Of a stretch of DNA of 64,000 nt, positions 25,157-34,924 are shown piece by piece. The position numbers and the translations under genes are program-made. Below the pieces are notes generated by a model, which saw only the letters and a list, made by a program, of their open reading frames with translations, had not been told where the DNA came from and did no database searches. Within the stretch, counting starts at the first letter, position 1, and each line of letters starts with the position of its first letter. Source of the stretch: Pseudomonas sp. Teo4 (GTDB taxonomy: Bacteria; Pseudomonadota; Gammaproteobacteria; Pseudomonadales; Pseudomonadaceae); contig NZ_JAXCIL010000002.1 in assembly GCF_034387475.1 (NCBI RefSeq), positions 2,294,001 through 2,358,000 of the forward strand, read 5' to 3'.

Positions 25157-25590
25157 GTCGGGACACTAGTAATCTTTGGAAGGGGCGCGGCACAATAGTC
25201 ACGCACAGATGGCATTGTGAAACTATCGTGAAACGTAGCCGGGCTGCCTTTATAGCAGCCCCCGGTGGCCAATTTCCATGCCACTTGCGCGGTGCGTTCA
25301 GCTTTGTGGGAACTTTCCGACACGGTGGGAAATCCTATGAAGGCTGCCCGCACGCCATAATATGTCGCGGCGACGCAGGGCGGTGGCTCTATCCGGGCTA
25401 GCCTCTGCGTATTCGAAACCCGATTATCGACGCAGCCGGCCGTGACCGCGCTGCGTCTTTCGTGCGAGCCGACCAAGGGCCGCAGGAAACTTGCTTGGAG
25501 GGGAGAACTTTTGCGTAAAGCCCGAGTCTATGGTTGCAAGCCCGAACAAAGGCTGTTGCAACGCTCCTTCGAGTTCACTGAGGAGTGTTC
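25157..25590. other. nadB-algU intergenic region
   Basis: A 434-bp divergent region with no gene that I can support. It holds the algU promoter at 25505-25532 and a second, weaker AlgU-like sequence at 25310-25338 (GAACTT, 17 bp, TCCTAT). The rest includes the unassigned nadB promoter. Confidence 0.6.
25505..25532 (+). promoter_or_regulatory. AlgU (sigma-E type) promoter of algU
   Basis: GAACTT at 25505-25510, a 16-bp spacer, and TCTATG at 25527-25532. This matches the GAACTT-N16-TCTGA/TCTAA type recognised by AlgU and supports autoregulation of the sigma factor operon. Confidence 0.75.
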
Positions 25591-26172
25591 ATGCTAACCC
25601 AGGAAGAGGATCAGCAGCTTGTCGAGCGCGTGCAGCGCGGTGACAGGCGAGCGTTCGATCTGTTGGTGCTGAAGTATCAGCACAAGATTCTCGGGTTGAT
25701 CGTGCGGTTTGTCCATGACACCCACGAAGCCCAGGATGTGGCGCAGGAAGCCTTTATCAAGGCCTACCGTGCGCTTGGAAACTTTCGCGGTGACAGTGCG
25801 TTTTATACCTGGCTGTACCGCATCGCCATCAACACGGCGAAGAACTACCTGGTGTCCCGTGGAAGACGGCCGCCAGACAGCGATGTGAGCTCCGAGGATG
25901 CGGAGTTTTACGACGGCGATCATGGTCTCAAGGATCTCGAGTCCCCAGAGCGCTCGTTGTTGCGGGATGAAATCGAAGGCACTGTCCATCGCACCATCCA
26001 GCAACTGCCCGAAGACCTGCGCACGGCTCTGACCCTGCGTGAGTTCGACGGGTTGAGTTACGAGGACATTGCCAGCGTCATGCAATGTCCGGTGGGTACC
26101 GTGCGCTCCCGAATCTTCCGCGCTCGGGAGGCCATAGACAAAGCCCTGCAACCGTTGTTGCAGGAATCCTGA
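25591..26172 (+). CDS. algU: RNA polymerase sigma factor AlgU/RpoE
   Basis: The 193-residue ECF sigma factor is AlgU (AlgT, RpoE), which directs the envelope stress and alginate regulon. Region 2 (QHKILGLIVRFVHDTHEAQD, TWLYRIAINTAKNYLV) and region 4 (LREFDGLSYEDIASVMQCP, GTVRSRIFRAREA) are complete. The ATG at 25591 has TGAGGAG 5 nt upstream; an upstream in-frame GTG at 25585 overlaps that site and is rejected. It is followed 31 bp later by its anti-sigma factor mucA. Confidence 0.97.
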   Translation: MLTQEEDQQLVERVQRGDRRAFDLLVLKYQHKILGLIVRFVHDTHEAQDVAQEAFIKAYRALGNFRGDSAFYTWLYRIAINTAKNYLVSRGRRPPDSDVSSEDAEFYDGDHGLKDLESPERSLLRDEIEGTVHRTIQQLPEDLRTALTLREFDGLSYEDIASVMQCPVGTVRSRIFRAREAIDKALQPLLQES

Positions 26173-26203
26173 GACAGCGGCGATAGCCAAGAGAGGAACC
26201 GCC

Positions 26204-26794
26204 ATGAGTCGTGAAGCTTTGCAGGAATCGCTGTCCGCGGTAATGGACAACGAAGCGGACGAACTGGAACTGCGTCGGGTGTTGAATGCCGTTGACGATG
26301 CCGAAACCCGTGCCACCTGGTCGCGTTATCAGGTAGCTCGTGCAGCCATGCACAAGGAGCTGCTGCTGCCCAAGCTCGATATCGCCTCGGCGGTGTCCGC
26401 CGCGCTGGCTGACGAGGCCGTGCCGGTCAAGGTCAAGCAAGGCCCTTGGCGCAGCATCGGTCGCCTGGCGGTTGCCGCCTCGGTGACCGTGGCGGTGCTT
26501 GCTGGTGTCCGTCTGTACAACCAGGACGAGATCACCGGTGCCGAGCTTGCGGCCCAGCAACCTGCCCAGCAGGGACTGAGCATGCCACAAAGCCAAGGCC
26601 CGGCTGTTTTGGCAGGCTATAGTGAGAGCAGTGAGCAACCGACCGGGCCGATGGCCAACGGCGTGCTGCAGAACCAGGCCGGCTGGGATCAGCGTCTGCC
26701 AGGCTACCTGCGTCAGCATGCCCAGGAATCCGCGCTCAAGGGCACCGATACCGCTTTGCCCTACGCACGCGCCGCCAGCCTGGAAAACCGCTAA
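26204..26794 (+). CDS. mucA: Anti-sigma factor MucA
   Basis: This is a 196-residue single-pass inner membrane protein. The cytoplasmic RseA_N-like domain (residues 1-80, ESLSAVMDNEADELELRRVL) binds AlgU, the membrane helix is at about 86-105, and the periplasmic tail (to 196) contacts MucB. Its regulated cleavage releases AlgU. The frame is intact, with no truncation of the mucA22 kind known from mucoid isolates, so a non-mucoid state is expected. Confidence 0.95.
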   Translation: MSREALQESLSAVMDNEADELELRRVLNAVDDAETRATWSRYQVARAAMHKELLLPKLDIASAVSAALADEAVPVKVKQGPWRSIGRLAVAASVTVAVLAGVRLYNQDEITGAELAAQQPAQQGLSMPQSQGPAVLAGYSESSEQPTGPMANGVLQNQAGWDQRLPGYLRQHAQESALKGTDTALPYARAASLENR

Positions 26795-26806
26795 GTAAGG
26801 AGGATC

Positions 26807-27772
26807 ATGCGCGCGCTACCTCTCCTGTCGCTGCTGATAGGCAGCTGGATGACGGTGCCAGCATTGGCAGCCAACTCCTCGCCTGAGGCGAGCGAGTGGC
26901 TGAGCAAGCTGGCCCAGGCCGAGCAGAAGCAGAGTTACCAGGGCTCCTTCGTCTACGAACGTAACGGCAGCTTTTCTTCCCACGACATCTGGCATCGTGT
27001 TCAGGACGGCAAGGTCAGCGAGCGGTTGTTGCAGCTCGATGGCGCCGCCCAGGAAATCGTGCGCGTGGATGGCAAGGTGCAGTGCGTCAGTGGTGCCTTG
27101 GTCAGCGGTATCGGTACGCCGCCCGACGCCTCTGCCCGTGTGCTTGATCCCCTGAAGCTGATGAGTTGGTACGACTTGAGCGTGGCGGGCAAGTCGCGAG
27201 TTGCCGGTCGCGACGCTGTGGTCATCGCCCTGACGCCACGAGATCAGCATCGCTACGCCTTCGAACTTCATCTTGATCGTCACACCGGCCTGCCGCTTCG
27301 TTCGTTGATGATCAACGACAAGGGGCAGTTGCTGGAACGTTTCCAGATGACGCGTCTGGACACCGACGACCTGCCGAGCGATGACGACCTGCGTCCCAGC
27401 GTTGCCTGCAAACCGGTCGAGCGGGTGGCCAGCACCGACAGCGAAACGGTAGCCGGGTGGCGTTCGGACTGGTTGCCAGCGGGCTTCGAGCTGATCAACA
27501 GCTCGGTTCGTCGCGACCCCAAGCGAAACAGTTCAGTCAGCAGCCTGATGTATGACGATGGCCTGGCACGTTTTTCGGTTTTCCTGGAACCGGTCAATGA
27601 CAGCTCCGGTGCTGATGTCCGCACCCAGCTCGGCCCGACCGTGGCAGTGTCACGCCGTTTGAACACCCCCAAAGGCAAGGTGATGGTCACGGTGGTCGGT
27701 GAAATTCCGCTGGGTACCGCCGAGCGCATCGCGCTGTCGATGCGGCCTCAGGACAACCAGGCGCGCCAGTGA
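26807..27772 (+). CDS. mucB: Periplasmic regulator MucB (RseB-like)
   Basis: The 321-residue protein has a signal peptide ending near PALAANS and an RseB/MucB fold with an N-terminal LolA-like lobe (YQGSFVYERNGSFSSHDIWH, about residues 45-64) and a C-terminal lobe. It binds the MucA periplasmic tail and protects it from the AlgW protease until lipid or lipopolysaccharide signals remove it. It follows mucA after 12 bp. Confidence 0.94.
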   Translation: MRALPLLSLLIGSWMTVPALAANSSPEASEWLSKLAQAEQKQSYQGSFVYERNGSFSSHDIWHRVQDGKVSERLLQLDGAAQEIVRVDGKVQCVSGALVSGIGTPPDASARVLDPLKLMSWYDLSVAGKSRVAGRDAVVIALTPRDQHRYAFELHLDRHTGLPLRSLMINDKGQLLERFQMTRLDTDDLPSDDDLRPSVACKPVERVASTDSETVAGWRSDWLPAGFELINSSVRRDPKRNSSVSSLMYDDGLARFSVFLEPVNDSSGADVRTQLGPTVAVSRRLNTPKGKVMVTVVGEIPLGTAERIALSMRPQDNQARQ

Positions 27773-27859
27773 CGACGCGCCTTGCGCATGGCCCAAGGAC
27801 ACGCGGCTGAAATGAAATTAAAGCATTGTCATTTGCAATCCATCGTTAAATTTTCTATA

Positions 27860-27886
27860 GGTCAGGCTTCTTGGAGCCTGACCTTT
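27860..27886 (+). terminator. Strong hairpin between mucB and mucD
   Basis: GGTCAGGCT, TCTTGG, AGCCTGACC is a 9-bp perfect stem followed by TTT and then C. The short T run makes it a weak or partial terminator. It could separate mucD transcription from algU-mucAB. Confidence 0.5.
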
Positions 27887-27939
27887 CCTGCATTTGCAGG
27901 TGGTCTTTCTAACTTACGCTCGTTTGTGACGGGAGCCGT

Positions 27940-29373
27940 ATGTCAATACCACGCTTGAAATCCTACCTAACGATGTTCGCCGCCGTGCTGATGCTCGGTC
28001 AGGTGCTCACCGCCCAGGCCGAGGAAGCCCTGCCGGACTTCACGACGCTGGTCGAGCAGGCCTCGCCGGCCGTGGTCAACATCAGTACCAAGCAGAAACT
28101 GCCGGACCGCCGCGTCGCCGCCGGGCAGATGCCGGACCTGGAAGGCCTGCCGCCGATGTTCCGCGAGTTCTTCGAGCGCAACATCCCCCAGCAGCCGCGC
28201 TCGCCCCGTGGCGACCGCCAGCGTGAGGCCATGTCGCTGGGCTCGGGCTTCATCATTTCCAGCGATGGCTATGTGCTCACCAACAACCACGTGGTCGCCG
28301 ATGCTGACGAGATCATCGTCCGCCTGTCGGACCGCAGCGAGTTGCAGGCCAAGTTGATCGGCACCGACCCGCGCACCGACGTGGCCTTGCTGAAAGTCGA
28401 GGGCAAGAACCTGCCGACCGTGAAGCTGGGCGATTCGGAAAAACTGAAAGTCGGTGAGTGGGTGCTTGCCATCGGTTCGCCATTTGGTTTCGACCACTCG
28501 GTGACCAAAGGTATCGTCAGCGCCAAGGGGCGTACCCTGCCTAACGACACCTACGTGCCGTTCATCCAGACTGACGTGGCCATCAACCCCGGTAACTCGG
28601 GCGGTCCGCTGTTCAACATGAAGGGTGAAGTCGTGGGTATCAACTCGCAGATCTTCACCCGTTCGGGTGGCTTCATGGGGCTGTCCTTCGCCATCCCGAT
28701 CGACGTGGCGATGGATGTTTCCAATCAGCTGAAGAAAGACGGCAAGGTCAGCCGCGGCTGGCTGGGTGTGGTCATTCAGGAGGTCAACAAGGACCTGGCT
28801 GAGTCCTTCGGCCTCGACAAGCCGGCCGGCGCCCTGGTGGCCCAGGTGCTGGAAAACGGCCCCGCAGCCAAGGGCGGCCTGCAGGTGGGCGACGTGATCC
28901 TGAGCATGAACGGCCAGCCAATCATCATGTCGGCTGATCTGCCGCACCTGGTGGGCAGCCTCAAGGATGGCGAGAAAGCCAAGCTTGAGATCATTCGTAA
29001 CGGCAAGCGTCAGAACCTGGATATCACCATCGGCGCAATGCCCGATGACGATGCCGAGATCGAAGCCAGTGCCCAGGGCGGCGCCGAACGCAGCAGCAAT
29101 CGCTTGGGTGTGTCCGTAGCGGACCTGACCGACGAGCAGAAGAAAACCCTTGAGCTCAAGGGTGGCGTGGTCATCAAGGAGATTCAGGACGGCCCGGCAG
29201 CCTTGATCGGCCTGCGTCCGGGTGACGTCATCAGTCACCTGAACAACCAGGCGATCACTTCGTCCAAGCAATTCACCGAAATTGCCAAGGAACTGCCGAA
29301 GAACCGTTCGGTTTCCATGCGCGTACTTCGTCAGGGGCGAGCAAGCTTCATTACCTTCAAGCTGGCCGAATAA
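27940..29373 (+). CDS. mucD: Periplasmic serine protease MucD (DegP family)
   Basis: The 477-residue HtrA-type protease/chaperone has a signal peptide ending near LTAQAEE, a trypsin-like domain with the complete triad (His117 in NNHVV, Asp147 in RTDVALLK, Ser220 in GNSGGPLF) and two PDZ domains (about 265-360 and 375-470). It degrades misfolded envelope proteins and dampens AlgU signalling. GGGAG lies 4 nt before the ATG. A clear terminator follows. mucC, found between mucB and mucD in P. aeruginosa, is missing here. Confidence 0.96.
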   Translation: MSIPRLKSYLTMFAAVLMLGQVLTAQAEEALPDFTTLVEQASPAVVNISTKQKLPDRRVAAGQMPDLEGLPPMFREFFERNIPQQPRSPRGDRQREAMSLGSGFIISSDGYVLTNNHVVADADEIIVRLSDRSELQAKLIGTDPRTDVALLKVEGKNLPTVKLGDSEKLKVGEWVLAIGSPFGFDHSVTKGIVSAKGRTLPNDTYVPFIQTDVAINPGNSGGPLFNMKGEVVGINSQIFTRSGGFMGLSFAIPIDVAMDVSNQLKKDGKVSRGWLGVVIQEVNKDLAESFGLDKPAGALVAQVLENGPAAKGGLQVGDVILSMNGQPIIMSADLPHLVGSLKDGEKAKLEIIRNGKRQNLDITIGAMPDDDAEIEASAQGGAERSSNRLGVSVADLTDEQKKTLELKGGVVIKEIQDGPAALIGLRPGDVISHLNNQAITSSKQFTEIAKELPKNRSVSMRVLRQGRASFITFKLAE

Positions 29374-29394
29374 GCTGGTTTTGATGTGGGAAAG

Positions 29395-29416
29395 GGCAGC
29401 TTAGGCTGCCTTTTTT
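29395..29416 (+). terminator. Rho-independent terminator after mucD
   Basis: GGCAGC, TTAG, GCTGCC followed by six T, 21 bp after the mucD stop codon. Confidence 0.92.
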
Positions 29417-29447
29417 CATAAGATTTCATGTTTCTCTGCATTGGCCC

Positions 29448-29523
29448 TATCGCCGGCAAGCCGGCTCCCACAAGTCTTGGGTGCGCCTGCGGCCCTATGG
29501 GAGGCGGCTTGCCGGCGATAGGG
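29448..29523. repeat. REP pair, family 1, inverted
   Basis: Copies at 29448-29473 (minus) and 29496-29523 (plus, with GAGGCGGCTTG in place of GAGCCGGCTTG). Between mucD and lepA. Confidence 0.88.
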
Positions 29524-29667
29524 CCAGTGCAGGCAACCCGGCCGATTTGCATTCTTGCGCAACAATGTCAGCCGATCAGGAATCTCCCATATCCCTGCAG
29601 CTTGAGGTACAATTCCCGGCTATTTTTCGGCGGGCGTCCGGCTCGCAGCCTTTTCGAGTGTTGACCC

Positions 29668-31467
29668 GTGAGTGATTTGAGTCATATCCGCAATTTCTCC
29701 ATCATCGCCCACATCGACCATGGTAAGTCGACGCTGGCCGACCGTTTCATCCAGATGTGCGGTGGCCTGTCGGCACGCGAGATGGAAGCCCAGGTCCTCG
29801 ACTCCATGGACCTTGAGCGCGAGCGCGGGATCACCATCAAAGCCCACAGCGTCACGCTGCACTACAAGGCGCAAGACGGCAAAACCTACCAGCTGAACTT
29901 CATCGACACCCCAGGCCACGTCGACTTCACTTACGAAGTCTCGCGTTCGCTGGCGGCTTGTGAGGGCGCGCTGCTGGTGGTCGATGCTGGTCAGGGCGTC
30001 GAGGCCCAGTCCGTCGCCAACTGCTACACCGCCATCGAGCAGGGCCTCGAGGTCATGCCGGTCCTGAACAAGATGGACCTGCCTCAGGCCGACCCGGACC
30101 GCGTCAAGGACGAGATCGAGAAGATCATCGGTATCGACGCCACCGACGCCGTTGCCTGCAGTGCCAAGAGCGGCATGGGCGTCGACGAGGTGCTCGAACG
30201 CCTGGTGCAGACCATTCCTGCCCCTGAAGGCGAGATTGACGCGCCTCTGCAGGCACTGATCATCGACTCCTGGTTCGACAACTATCTGGGCGTGGTCTCC
30301 CTGGTGCGCGTGCGCCAAGGCCGCGTCAAGAAAGGCGACAAGATTCTGGTCAAGTCCACCGGCAAGGTGCACCTGGTCGACAGCGTGGGTGTATTCACCC
30401 CGAAACACACCCAGACCGCCGACCTCAAAGCCGGTGAAGTGGGCTTCATCATCGCCAGCATCAAGGACATTCACGGTGCGCCGGTCGGTGACACCCTGAC
30501 CCTGTCCACGACTCCCGAGGTCGAGGTACTGCCTGGTTTCAAAAAGATCCAGCCGCAGGTTTACGCCGGCCTGTTCCCGGTCAGCTCCGACGACTTCGAA
30601 GACTTCCGCGACGCCCTGCAAAAGCTGACGCTCAACGACTCGTCGCTGCAGTACATGCCGGAAAGCTCCGACGCCCTGGGCTTCGGCTTCCGTTGCGGCT
30701 TCCTCGGCATGCTGCACATGGAGATCATCCAGGAGCGCCTGGAGCGCGAATACGACCTGGACCTGATCACCACCGCGCCAAGCGTGATCTACGAGCTCGA
30801 GCTCAAGACCGGCGAGACCATCACCGTCGACAACCCCTCGAAGCTGCCTGACGTTTCGGCGGTCAACGACTTCCGTGAGCCGATCGTTACCGCGACCATC
30901 CTGGTACCGCAGGAACACCTGGGCAACGTCATCACCCTGTGCATCGAGAAACGTGGCGTTCAGCGCGACATGCAGTTCCTCGGCAGCCAGGTTCAGGTAC
31001 GTTACGACCTGCCGATGAACGAAGTGGTACTGGACTTCTTCGACCGTCTGAAGTCGACCAGCCGCGGTTACGCGTCGCTGGACTATCATTTCGACCGCTA
31101 CCAGTCGGCCAACCTGGTCAAACTGGACGTGCTGATCAACGGTGACAAGGTCGATGCCCTGGCCCTGATCGTGCACCGTGACAACGCGGCCTACAAAGGC
31201 CGTGCGTTGACCGAGAAGATGAAGGAGCTGATTCCTCGGCAGATGTTCGATGTGGCGATCCAGGCGGCCATTGGCGGCCAGATCATCGCGCGGACTACCG
31301 TCAAGGCACTCAGAAAGAACGTACTGGCCAAGTGCTACGGCGGTGACGTCAGCCGTAAGAAAAAGCTGCTGGAGAAGCAGAAGGCCGGTAAGAAACGCAT
31401 GAAACAGGTAGGTAACGTGGAGATTCCACAAGAAGCCTTCCTCGCCGTGCTCAGGTTGGATAGCTAG
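29668..31467 (+). CDS. lepA: Elongation factor 4 (LepA)
   Basis: The 599-residue translational GTPase acts on ribosomes, in back-translocation or in 30S assembly. G motifs are intact: [14 protein letters not shown] (residue 14 on), [12 protein letters not shown] (about 79) and NKMDLPQAD (about 132). The C-terminal LepA-specific domain ends with [19 protein letters not shown]. The start is GTG at 29668 without a good ribosome binding site. lepB follows after 5 bp. Confidence 0.97.
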   Translation: MSDLSHIRNFSIIAHIDHGKSTLADRFIQMCGGLSAREMEAQVLDSMDLERERGITIKAHSVTLHYKAQDGKTYQLNFIDTPGHVDFTYEVSRSLAACEGALLVVDAGQGVEAQSVANCYTAIEQGLEVMPVLNKMDLPQADPDRVKDEIEKIIGIDATDAVACSAKSGMGVDEVLERLVQTIPAPEGEIDAPLQALIIDSWFDNYLGVVSLVRVRQGRVKKGDKILVKSTGKVHLVDSVGVFTPKHTQTADLKAGEVGFIIASIKDIHGAPVGDTLTLSTTPEVEVLPGFKKIQPQVYAGLFPVSSDDFEDFRDALQKLTLNDSSLQYMPESSDALGFGFRCGFLGMLHMEIIQERLEREYDLDLITTAPSVIYELELKTGETITVDNPSKLPDVSAVNDFREPIVTATILVPQEHLGNVITLCIEKRGVQRDMQFLGSQVQVRYDLPMNEVVLDFFDRLKSTSRGYASLDYHFDRYQSANLVKLDVLINGDKVDALALIVHRDNAAYKGRALTEKMKELIPRQMFDVAIQAAIGGQIIARTTVKALRKNVLAKCYGGDVSRKKKLLEKQKAGKKRMKQVGNVEIPQEAFLAVLRLDS

Positions 31468-31472
31468 GTCCT

Positions 31473-32327
31473 ATGTCGCTAAATTTCCCGCTGTTGCTAG
31501 TCATCGCCGTCTTCGTCTGCGGTCTGCTGGGCTTGATCGACCTGCTGTTCCTGGCGCCTCGCCGGCGGGCAGCGGTCGCCAACTACCAGGGTAGTGTCAG
31601 CCAGCCTGAGATGGCCGTGGTCGAACGCCTGAACAAGGAGCCGTTGCTGGTCGAGTACGGCAAGTCGTTCTTCCCGGTGCTGTTCATCGTGCTGGTGCTG
31701 CGCTCGTTCCTGGTAGAGCCGTTCCAGATCCCTTCGGGGTCGATGAAGCCCACCCTGGAAGTGGGTGACTTCATCCTGGTGAACAAGTTCTCCTACGGCA
31801 TTCGCCTGCCGGTGATCGACAAGAAGGTCATCGAGGTCGGTGACCCGCAACGCGGTGATGTCATGGTGTTCCGCTACCCAAGCGACCCGAACGTCAATTA
31901 CATCAAGCGTGTGGTTGGCCTGCCGGGCGACCAGATTCGCTACACCAACGACAAGCGTCTGTTCGTCAACGGCCAGCCGATTGCCGAACAGTTGGTCGGA
32001 ACCGAGCCGGGCACCCTGGGCAGTGCGCAACTGTACAAGGAGAAGCTGGGTGAGGCTGAACACCTGATCCGCAAGGAGATGAGCCGTTATCGCATGCCGC
32101 CGGACCAGCAATGGACCGTACCGGCCGGCCATTACTTCATGATGGGCGACAACCGCGACAACTCCAACGACAGCCGCTACTGGGACGATCCGAACATTCC
32201 CAAGGAACTGCACGGCATGGTTCCGGATCGGAACATCGTCGGCAAGGCCTTCGCGGTCTGGATGAGCTGGCCAGAGCCCAAGCTCAGCCACCTGCCCAAC
32301 CTGTCGCGTGTCGGCCTGATCCATTGA
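31473..32327 (+). CDS. lepB: Signal peptidase I
   Basis: The 284-residue inner membrane protease removes signal peptides from exported proteins. Two N-terminal membrane helices (about 5-27 and 64-82) are followed by the catalytic Ser90 in IPSGSMKPTL and Lys145 in YIKRVVGLPGD, the Ser-Lys dyad, and then GDNRDNSNDSRYWD near residue 225. It is encoded just after lepA, the standard order. Confidence 0.97.
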   Translation: MSLNFPLLLVIAVFVCGLLGLIDLLFLAPRRRAAVANYQGSVSQPEMAVVERLNKEPLLVEYGKSFFPVLFIVLVLRSFLVEPFQIPSGSMKPTLEVGDFILVNKFSYGIRLPVIDKKVIEVGDPQRGDVMVFRYPSDPNVNYIKRVVGLPGDQIRYTNDKRLFVNGQPIAEQLVGTEPGTLGSAQLYKEKLGEAEHLIRKEMSRYRMPPDQQWTVPAGHYFMMGDNRDNSNDSRYWDDPNIPKELHGMVPDRNIVGKAFAVWMSWPEPKLSHLPNLSRVGLIH

Positions 32328-32335
32328 TACCCATC

Positions 32336-32430
32336 GGCGCTGTCCATCAGACAGCGCCGAATGCATTTCTGACATAGGCTGTGTTCTCAGGGATGGAGAG
32401 ATTCGCCGCTTGCGGCGACGGACCACAGCC
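32336..32430 (+). promoter_or_regulatory. Structured leader before rnc, candidate RNase III target
   Basis: Two hairpin units precede rnc. The first is GGCGCTGTC, CATCA, GACAGCGCC at 32336-32358 (9 bp, no T run). The second is a long stem closed by GGCTGTG (32377-32383) and CACAGCC (32424-32430) with an inner TCGCCGC-TT-GCGGCGA hairpin at 32403-32418. In E. coli RNase III cuts its own leader to lower its expression; the same is inferred here. Confidence 0.5.
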
Positions 32431-32488
32431 AAACAGTCTTTCAGGATGTTGATTTGAACAACGCGTTGAACAACGAGCGGGTGGCTGC

Positions 32489-33178
32489 ATGAGTGCTTCC
32501 CTGACCCGTCTGGAGCGAAAGCTCGGATACACCTTCAAGAACCAGGAGCAGATGCTGCTGGCCCTGACGCATCGCAGTTACGCCGGGCGCAACAACGAGC
32601 GCCTGGAGTTCCTCGGTGACGCCATCCTCAACTTCGTGGCGGGCGAGGCGCTGTTCGAGCGCTTCCCCCAGGCCCGCGAAGGCCAGCTGTCGCGCCTGCG
32701 CGCCCGCCTGGTCAAAGGTGAGACCCTGGCCCGCCTGGCGCGTGGCTTTGACCTGGGCGAGTACCTGCGACTGGGTTCGGGTGAACTCAAAAGCGGCGGT
32801 TTCCGCCGCGAGTCGATCCTGGCCGATGCCCTGGAAGCGCTGATTGGCGCAATCTACCTGGATGCGGACATGCAGACCGCCCGGGAGCGCATCCTGGACT
32901 GGCTCACCGACGAGTTCGATGGCCTGACCCTGGTCGACACCAACAAGGACCCCAAGACTCGTTTGCAGGAGTTCCTGCAATCGCGTGCCTGTGAGCTGCC
33001 GCGTTACGAAGTGGTGGACATTCAGGGCGAACCGCACTGCCGGACGTTCTTCGTCGAATGCGAAGTGGTGCTGCTGAACAACAAGAGCCGTGGCCAGGGC
33101 GTGAGTCGGCGTATCGCCGAACAGGTCGCCGCTGCCTCTGCATTGATCGCCCTGGGCGTGGAGAATGGCAATGACTGA
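32489..33178 (+). CDS. rnc: Ribonuclease III
   Basis: The 229-residue enzyme cuts double-stranded RNA, including rRNA precursors. The catalytic signature [15 protein letters not shown] (residues about 35-49) and the second acidic site [16 protein letters not shown] (about 110) are intact, followed by a dsRNA-binding domain (about 155-225, [12 protein letters not shown]). Its last 8 bp overlap the era start. The DUF4845 gene that sits between lepB and rnc in P. aeruginosa is absent here. Confidence 0.97.
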   Translation: MSASLTRLERKLGYTFKNQEQMLLALTHRSYAGRNNERLEFLGDAILNFVAGEALFERFPQAREGQLSRLRARLVKGETLARLARGFDLGEYLRLGSGELKSGGFRRESILADALEALIGAIYLDADMQTARERILDWLTDEFDGLTLVDTNKDPKTRLQEFLQSRACELPRYEVVDIQGEPHCRTFFVECEVVLLNNKSRGQGVSRRIAEQVAAASALIALGVENGND

Positions 33179-34073
33179 GAACAACCCGACCCGTTGCGGC
33201 TATGTCGCCATCGTTGGTCGTCCCAACGTGGGCAAGTCGACCCTGCTCAACCACATCCTTGGGCAAAAGCTGGCGATTACTTCGCGCAAGCCGCAGACCA
33301 CCCGTCACAACATGCTCGGTATCAAGACCGAAGGTGACGTGCAAGCGATCTACGTTGACACGCCGGGCATGCACAAGGCCAACGACAAGGCTTTGAACCG
33401 CTACATGAACCGCAACGCATCGGCCGCCCTGAAGGACGTCGATGTGGTTATTTTCGTGGTAGATCGTACCCGTTGGACCGACGAGGACCAGTTGGTGCTC
33501 GAACGTGTGCAGTACGTTACTGGCCCGGTCATTCTGGCGGTCAACAAGACCGACCGTATGGACGAAAAGGCCGAGCTGATTCCGCACCTGCAATGGCTGC
33601 AGCAGCAGTTGCCGAATGCCGAGATCGTGCCAATCTCCGCGCAGCAGGGGCATAACCTGGAATCGCTGGAAGCACTGATCGCCAAGCACTTGCCGGAGAA
33701 CGAGCACTTCTTCCCGGAAGACCAGATCACCGACCGCAGCAGCCGCTTCCTGGCCGCCGAACTGGTTCGCGAGAAGATCATGCGCCAACTTGGCGCGGAG
33801 CTGCCGTACCAGATCACCGTCGAGATCGAGGAGTTCAAGCAGCAGGGCCATGTACTGCACATCCATGCGCTGATTCTGGTCGAGCGGGATGGCCAGAAGA
33901 AAATCATCATCGGCGACAAGGGCGAGCGCATCAAACGCATCGGTTCCGACGCACGCAAGGACATGGAAGTGCTGTTCGACGCCAAGGTGATGCTGAACCT
34001 CTGGGTCAAGGTCAAGGGCGGCTGGTCCGACGACGAACGCGCCCTGCGCTCGCTGGGCTACGGCGACCTGTAA
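33171..34073 (+). CDS. era: GTPase Era
   Basis: The 300-residue GTPase binds 16S rRNA during 30S maturation. GTP motifs are [17 protein letters not shown] (about residue 15), DTPGMH (about 62) and NKTDRMD (about 124). A C-terminal KH domain (about 200-300) contains [22 protein letters not shown] 33171 is preferred over 33165 because GGAG is 7 nt from it. It overlaps rnc by 8 bp, a common coupled arrangement. Confidence 0.97.
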   Translation: MTENNPTRCGYVAIVGRPNVGKSTLLNHILGQKLAITSRKPQTTRHNMLGIKTEGDVQAIYVDTPGMHKANDKALNRYMNRNASAALKDVDVVIFVVDRTRWTDEDQLVLERVQYVTGPVILAVNKTDRMDEKAELIPHLQWLQQQLPNAEIVPISAQQGHNLESLEALIAKHLPENEHFFPEDQITDRSSRFLAAELVREKIMRQLGAELPYQITVEIEEFKQQGHVLHIHALILVERDGQKKIIIGDKGERIKRIGSDARKDMEVLFDAKVMLNLWVKVKGGWSDDERALRSLGYGDL

Positions 34074-34097
34074 CCCCACCAGTCGGTCAACACCTCT

Positions 34098-34171
34098 CTG
34101 TGGGAGCGGGTTTACCCGCGAAAGCGTCAGTGGATTCACTGCAGCATTCGCGGGTAAACCCGCTCCCACAG
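34098..34171. repeat. REP pair, family 2, inverted
   Basis: Plus copy at 34098-34123 (TGTGGGAGCGGGTTTACCCG then CGAA) and minus copy at 34146-34171. This second family has core GCGGGTTTACCCGC and differs from family 1. It lies between era and recO on the same strand. Confidence 0.9.
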
Positions 34172-34197
34172 GCATTTCTGGCCTGTAGAGATCTTTG

Positions 34198-34881
34198 ATG
34201 GAACAACCTGCCGCCCAGCCAGCCTATGTGTTGCACAGTCGCGCTTACAAGGAAACCAGCGCACTGGTCGACTTCTTCACCCCGCAAGGGCGTATGCGCG
34301 CTGTGCTTCGCCGTGCACGAGGCAAGGGTGGTAGCTTGGTGCGCCCGTTCGTGCCGCTGGAAGTGGAGTTGCGCGGACGGGGCGAACTGAAGAATGTCGG
34401 GCGTCTGGATACTGTTGGCGTCGCGGCCTGGCTGCATGGCGATGCGCTGTTCAGTGGCTTGTACCTCAACGAGCTTCTGATGCGCCTGTTGCCAGCCGAA
34501 GCCCCGCAACCCGAACTGTTCGAACATTACGCCCTGACCTTGCAGGCGCTGGCCGCCGGGCGCCCGCTCGAACCGCTGCTGCGGTCATTCGAGTGGCGCC
34601 TGCTCGAAGATCTGGGTTATGCCTTCGCACTGGACCACGACGTCAACGACGACCCCATCGTTGACGATGGTTATTACCGGCTGCGGGTGGATGCTGGCCT
34701 GGAGCGGGTGTACCTGGTGCAGCCTGGCTTGTTCAATGGCAACGAACTGCTGGCCCTGGCCCAGGCCGACTGGGAGGCACCGGGTGCGCTTCTGGCGGCC
34801 AAGCGCCTGATGCGCCAGGCCCTGGCTGTGCATCTGGGGCCAAAGCCGTTGGTTAGCCGGGAACTGTTTCGCAAGCGCTAA
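34198..34881 (+). CDS. recO: DNA repair protein RecO
   Basis: The 227-residue protein loads RecA with RecR and anneals single strands in gap repair. The N-terminal OB domain ([20 protein letters not shown], residues about 9-28) and the helical C-terminal domain are recognisable, and the length is right. The family's zinc-finger cysteines are absent, as in many gammaproteobacteria. The start is ATG 34198. It belongs to the rnc-era-recO-pdxJ order. Confidence 0.93.
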   Translation: MEQPAAQPAYVLHSRAYKETSALVDFFTPQGRMRAVLRRARGKGGSLVRPFVPLEVELRGRGELKNVGRLDTVGVAAWLHGDALFSGLYLNELLMRLLPAEAPQPELFEHYALTLQALAAGRPLEPLLRSFEWRLLEDLGYAFALDHDVNDDPIVDDGYYRLRVDAGLERVYLVQPGLFNGNELLALAQADWEAPGALLAAKRLMRQALAVHLGPKPLVSRELFRKR

Positions 34882-34924
34882 GCACGTCGTATGCTGTGTG
34901 GCTAAATCTTCAGGAGAGCCTTTC

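Noticed and set aside
27967..31431. Minus-strand open frames of 434 and 603 codons across mucD and lepA
   Set aside because: Both are antisense to well-identified genes and show no family features.
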